From: Ilumatobacteraceae bacterium
GTDB lineage: Bacteria > Actinomycetota > Acidimicrobiia > Acidimicrobiales > Ilumatobacteraceae
Direction of reading: 5' to 3'
DNA length: 7,407 nucleotides
Assembly (NCBI GenBank): GCA_007117775.1
Contig: SKFX01000037.1
Span: 1 to 7,407 of the forward strand
Both the position numbers and the translations under genes were made by a program. The notes beneath the pieces are model-generated. The model was not told the DNA's origin. It searched no databases and saw only the letters and a list, made by a program, of their open reading frames with translations. Below, piece by piece: positions 5,297 through 7,407 of the stretch (the stretch's first letter is position 1; every line of letters starts with the position of its first letter).

Positions 5297-6538
5297 ATGA
5301 CAGCGAGTCGGGTCACCGCACGCTTCATCGGCTCCCAAGGGGTCGAATTGGCGGGACGATTGGATCTGCCCACCGGGCCGCCGCGCGCCACGGTGGTGTT
5401 CGCACACTGCTTCACCTGTGGGAAGGATCTGCGCTCGGCGTCACGAATCGCGGCCGGTCTCACCGAACACGGTTTCGCGGTGCTGCGCTTCGACATGACC
5501 GGCCTCGGTGGCAGCGACGGTGACTTCGCCAACACCGACCTGTCCTCCAATGTCGCCGATCTCGTCGCGGCGGCGAATTGGCTCTCCGAGCACCATCAGG
5601 CACCACAGCTGCTGGTCGGCCATTCCCTCGGAGGGGCAGCCGCGATCCTCGCGGCCGCTTCGCTCGAATCGGTACGCGCTGTGGTCACCATCGGCGCGCC
5701 GGCCGATGCCGACCATCTCACCCATCTGTTCGGTGGCGTCACCGAGCAGATCGACACCGAGGGTCGCGCACCGGTCACGATCGCCGGGCGATCGTTCACA
5801 ATCCGTTCAGAGTTCTTGGAGGACCTTGAGCGCCACCGGGTGCGCGAGGCGGCCGGGACACTGCGCCGGGCGCTGTTGGTGCTGCATTCACCGATCGATG
5901 AGGTGGTCGGGGTGGACCATGCCGCCGAGCTGTATCGCGCCGCGCGGCATCCCAAAAGCTTTGTGGCACTCGACGGTGCCGATCATCTGCTGTCAGACCC
6001 CCGCGATGCCCAGTTCGCCGCTGCGGTGATCGCCACCTGGGCGGAGCGTTATGTGCTCGCCGACCAGGTCGCGCTGGACCCACCGTCTCCGACCGCCCAG
6101 GTGGTGGTGGCCGAGACCGGTCTCGGGGCGTTCCACAACCATGTGGTGTCGGGACGTCACCGCTTCGTGGCTGATGAACCCGAAGCCGTCGGCGGCTTCG
6201 ACGCCGGGCCGTCCCCCTATGACCTGTTGGCCGCCGCGCTCGGCACCTGCACCACGATGACACTGCGGATGTATGCCGATCGCAAAGATCTCGACGTGAC
6301 ACGCATCTCCGTCGAGGTCAGCCACGACAAGGTGCACGCCTCAGAGGTCTCTGAGACGGTCGCCGAGCGTTCCGGTGGTCGGCCCGTCGATCGCTTCACC
6401 CGCACCATCTCGATCGAGGGAGATCTGGATGCCGCGACACTCGAGCGCATGGTCGAGATCGCCGATCGCTGTCCGGTCCATCGCACCTTGGAGCAGTCCT
6501 CGGTGATCGAGACCGGCCTCGCCGAGGCGCCGTCATGA
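5297..6538 (+). CDS. Alpha/beta hydrolase-OsmC fusion protein
   Basis: A 413-residue two-domain protein. Residues about 5-255 form an alpha/beta hydrolase: nucleophile elbow GHSLGG (108-113, Ser110), probable acid Asp201 in 'SPIDEVVG' and His230 in 'GADHLL'. Residues about 265-410 form an OsmC/Ohr-type thiol peroxidase domain with the redox Cys pair Cys318 ('ALGTCTTMTLR') and Cys392 ('DRCPVHRTL'). OsmC domains reduce hydroperoxides using dithiols; the hydrolase half may act on esters or acyl groups. This fusion is a known family ('bifunctional alpha/beta hydrolase/OsmC'). The hydrolase half also carries 'AHCFTCGKD' (36-44), a CxxC next to the oxyanion-hole region, and these four are the only cysteines in the protein. 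No signal peptide is visible, so it should be cytoplasmic. ATG 5297 begins the homologous sequence; the frame is open upstream to 5216. The stop overlaps the GH3 start by ATGA. It probably serves organic-peroxide or redox defence, but the joint reaction is unproven. Confidence 0.92.
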   Translation: MTASRVTARFIGSQGVELAGRLDLPTGPPRATVVFAHCFTCGKDLRSASRIAAGLTEHGFAVLRFDMTGLGGSDGDFANTDLSSNVADLVAAANWLSEHHQAPQLLVGHSLGGAAAILAAASLESVRAVVTIGAPADADHLTHLFGGVTEQIDTEGRAPVTIAGRSFTIRSEFLEDLERHRVREAAGTLRRALLVLHSPIDEVVGVDHAAELYRAARHPKSFVALDGADHLLSDPRDAQFAAAVIATWAERYVLADQVALDPPSPTAQVVVAETGLGAFHNHVVSGRHRFVADEPEAVGGFDAGPSPYDLLAAALGTCTTMTLRMYADRKDLDVTRISVEVSHDKVHASEVSETVAERSGGRPVDRFTRTISIEGDLDAATLERMVEIADRCPVHRTLEQSSVIETGLAEAPS

Positions 6539-7407
6539 GCGACGATCTGGCGCGCTGGGTGCCGGCACTGGCCGGATCCGATATCTGGCACAGCACCGCC
6601 GTCGATGATCTGGTGTCATTTCGGATGTCCGATGGCCCCGCGGGGGTGCGCGGCACCGAGTGGGCGGGGCCGGCATCGGCATCGTTCCCATGCGGCGCGT
6701 CGCTCGGCGCCACTTTCGATCCGGATCTGGTCCGCCAGATCGGCGAGGCGCTCGGGCGCGAGGCGCGCTCCAAGAACGCCCATGTGCTGTTGGCGCCGAC
6801 GGTGAACCTGCAGCGCACCCCGGTGGGTGGCCGCAACTTCGAATGCTTCAGCGAGGACCCGCAGCACACCGCCGCGATCGCGGTCGCCTACATCGACGGG
6901 GTGCAGAGCCGTGGGGTGGCGTGCTGTGTGAAGCATCTGGTCTGCAACGATTTCGAGTTCGCCCGCTTCGAGGTCTCCGCCGAGGTGTCCGAACAGGTGC
7001 TGCGCGAGATCTACCTGGTGCCCTTCGAGGCTGCGGTCTCAGCCGGGGTGCGCGCCGTGATGTCGGCCTACAACCGTCTCGGCGGCACCTTCTGCTCCGA
7101 ACACGAATGGTTGTTGACGACGGTGCTGCGCGACGAATGGGGATTCGACGGGGTCGTGATCAGCGACTGGTACGGGACGCGCTCTGGGGTGGCGTCGGTG
7201 ATCGCCGGCTGCGATCTCGAGATGCCCGGCCCGACCCGTCACCGCGGCGATGCCATCGTCGCCGCCCTCGACGACCCGCGCGACGGCGATGCGCTTCGTG
7301 CGGCCGTCGCAGCCTCGGTGGCACGGCTGCGGGCGCTGGCCGAGTGGACCGGCGCAGCCGACACCGGCACCGACGAGACCACCGATAACGACGCTTCGAC
7401 CCGTGCG
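6535..7407 (+). CDS. Glycoside hydrolase family 3 beta-glucosidase, N-terminal part (partial)
   Basis: The first 291 residues of a GH3 enzyme, cut by the right edge of the window; complete members usually have 700-850 residues. It covers the (beta/alpha)8 catalytic domain: 'MSDGPAGVRG' (31-40), 'APTVNLQRTPVGGRNFECFSEDP' in segments (87-109), 'VKHLVCND' (132-139) with the substrate-binding Lys133-His134, 'REIYLVPFEAAV' (157-168), 'VMSAYNRLGG' (175-184), and 'GVVISDWYGT' (206-215) with the catalytic nucleophile Asp211. The general acid/base lies in the missing C-terminal part. The last 25 residues are Thr/Asp-rich and look like an interdomain linker. There is no signal peptide, so it probably acts on imported oligosaccharides or glycosides in the cytoplasm. 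The ATG overlaps the stop of the hydrolase-OsmC gene (ATGA), with a modest GAGG at 6524-6527. The substrate is not determinable here. Confidence 0.93.
   Translation, partial: MSDDLARWVPALAGSDIWHSTAVDDLVSFRMSDGPAGVRGTEWAGPASASFPCGASLGATFDPDLVRQIGEALGREARSKNAHVLLAPTVNLQRTPVGGRNFECFSEDPQHTAAIAVAYIDGVQSRGVACCVKHLVCNDFEFARFEVSAEVSEQVLREIYLVPFEAAVSAGVRAVMSAYNRLGGTFCSEHEWLLTTVLRDEWGFDGVVISDWYGTRSGVASVIAGCDLEMPGPTRHRGDAIVAALDDPRDGDALRAAVAASVARLRALAEWTGAADTGTDETTDNDASTRA

Noticed and set aside
6660..7388. A 242-codon plus-strand open frame within the GH3 gene
   Set aside because: It lies in another frame of the GH3 gene, which has catalytic motifs throughout. The translation is Arg/Gly-rich and low in complexity.
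1..7407. tRNA genes, CRISPR arrays, insertion sequences, phage or toxin-antitoxin genes
   Set aside because: No repeat-spacer pattern, cloverleaf-like segment, transposase motif or terminal inverted repeats were seen. The gaps between genes are all under 140 bp.

Overview
The window is a dense stretch of a high-GC genome (roughly two thirds G+C, strong G/C preference at third codon positions) with ten protein-coding genes and almost no spare DNA. An actinobacterial origin fits best: the RNase Z is of the actinobacterial type, there is an F420-dependent luciferase-like oxidoreductase, and several genes lack a Shine-Dalgarno sequence but have an actinobacterial -10-like hexamer just before the start codon. 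An Acidimicrobiia-like or other environmental actinobacterium is a guess; the sequence alone does not fix the genus.

Layout, left to right. (1) The 3' end of an hrpA-type RNA helicase runs into a classical short-chain dehydrogenase (SDR) through an ATGA overlap, both on +. (2) Ribonuclease Z is on -, and its tail overlaps the SDR tail by 23 bp. (3) A limonene-epoxide-hydrolase-like protein is on +, divergent from RNase Z. (4) A two-CBS-domain protein is on -, convergent with it. (5) The biotin transporter S component BioY is on +, divergent from the CBS gene. (6) An F420-type LLM oxidoreductase is on -, its tail overlapping bioY by 11 bp. It lies downstream of a gamma-glutamylcyclotransferase-like gene, so these two probably form a small - strand operon. 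(7) On +, divergent from that pair, an alpha/beta-hydrolase-OsmC fusion is joined by a second ATGA overlap to a GH3 beta-glucosidase cut off by the right edge.

Most of the genes look like unrelated housekeeping or accessory metabolic functions packed in alternating orientation rather than one pathway. The working units the sequence supports are hrpA-SDR, cyclotransferase-LLM and hydrolase/OsmC-GH3. No mobile element, CRISPR array, RNA gene or phage gene was seen, and no clear new system. The points most worth a second look are the four-cysteine layout of the hydrolase-OsmC fusion, the nest of overlapping inverted repeats between the divergent cyclotransferase and fusion genes, the apparent leaderless promoters, and a marked excess of GATC across the window.
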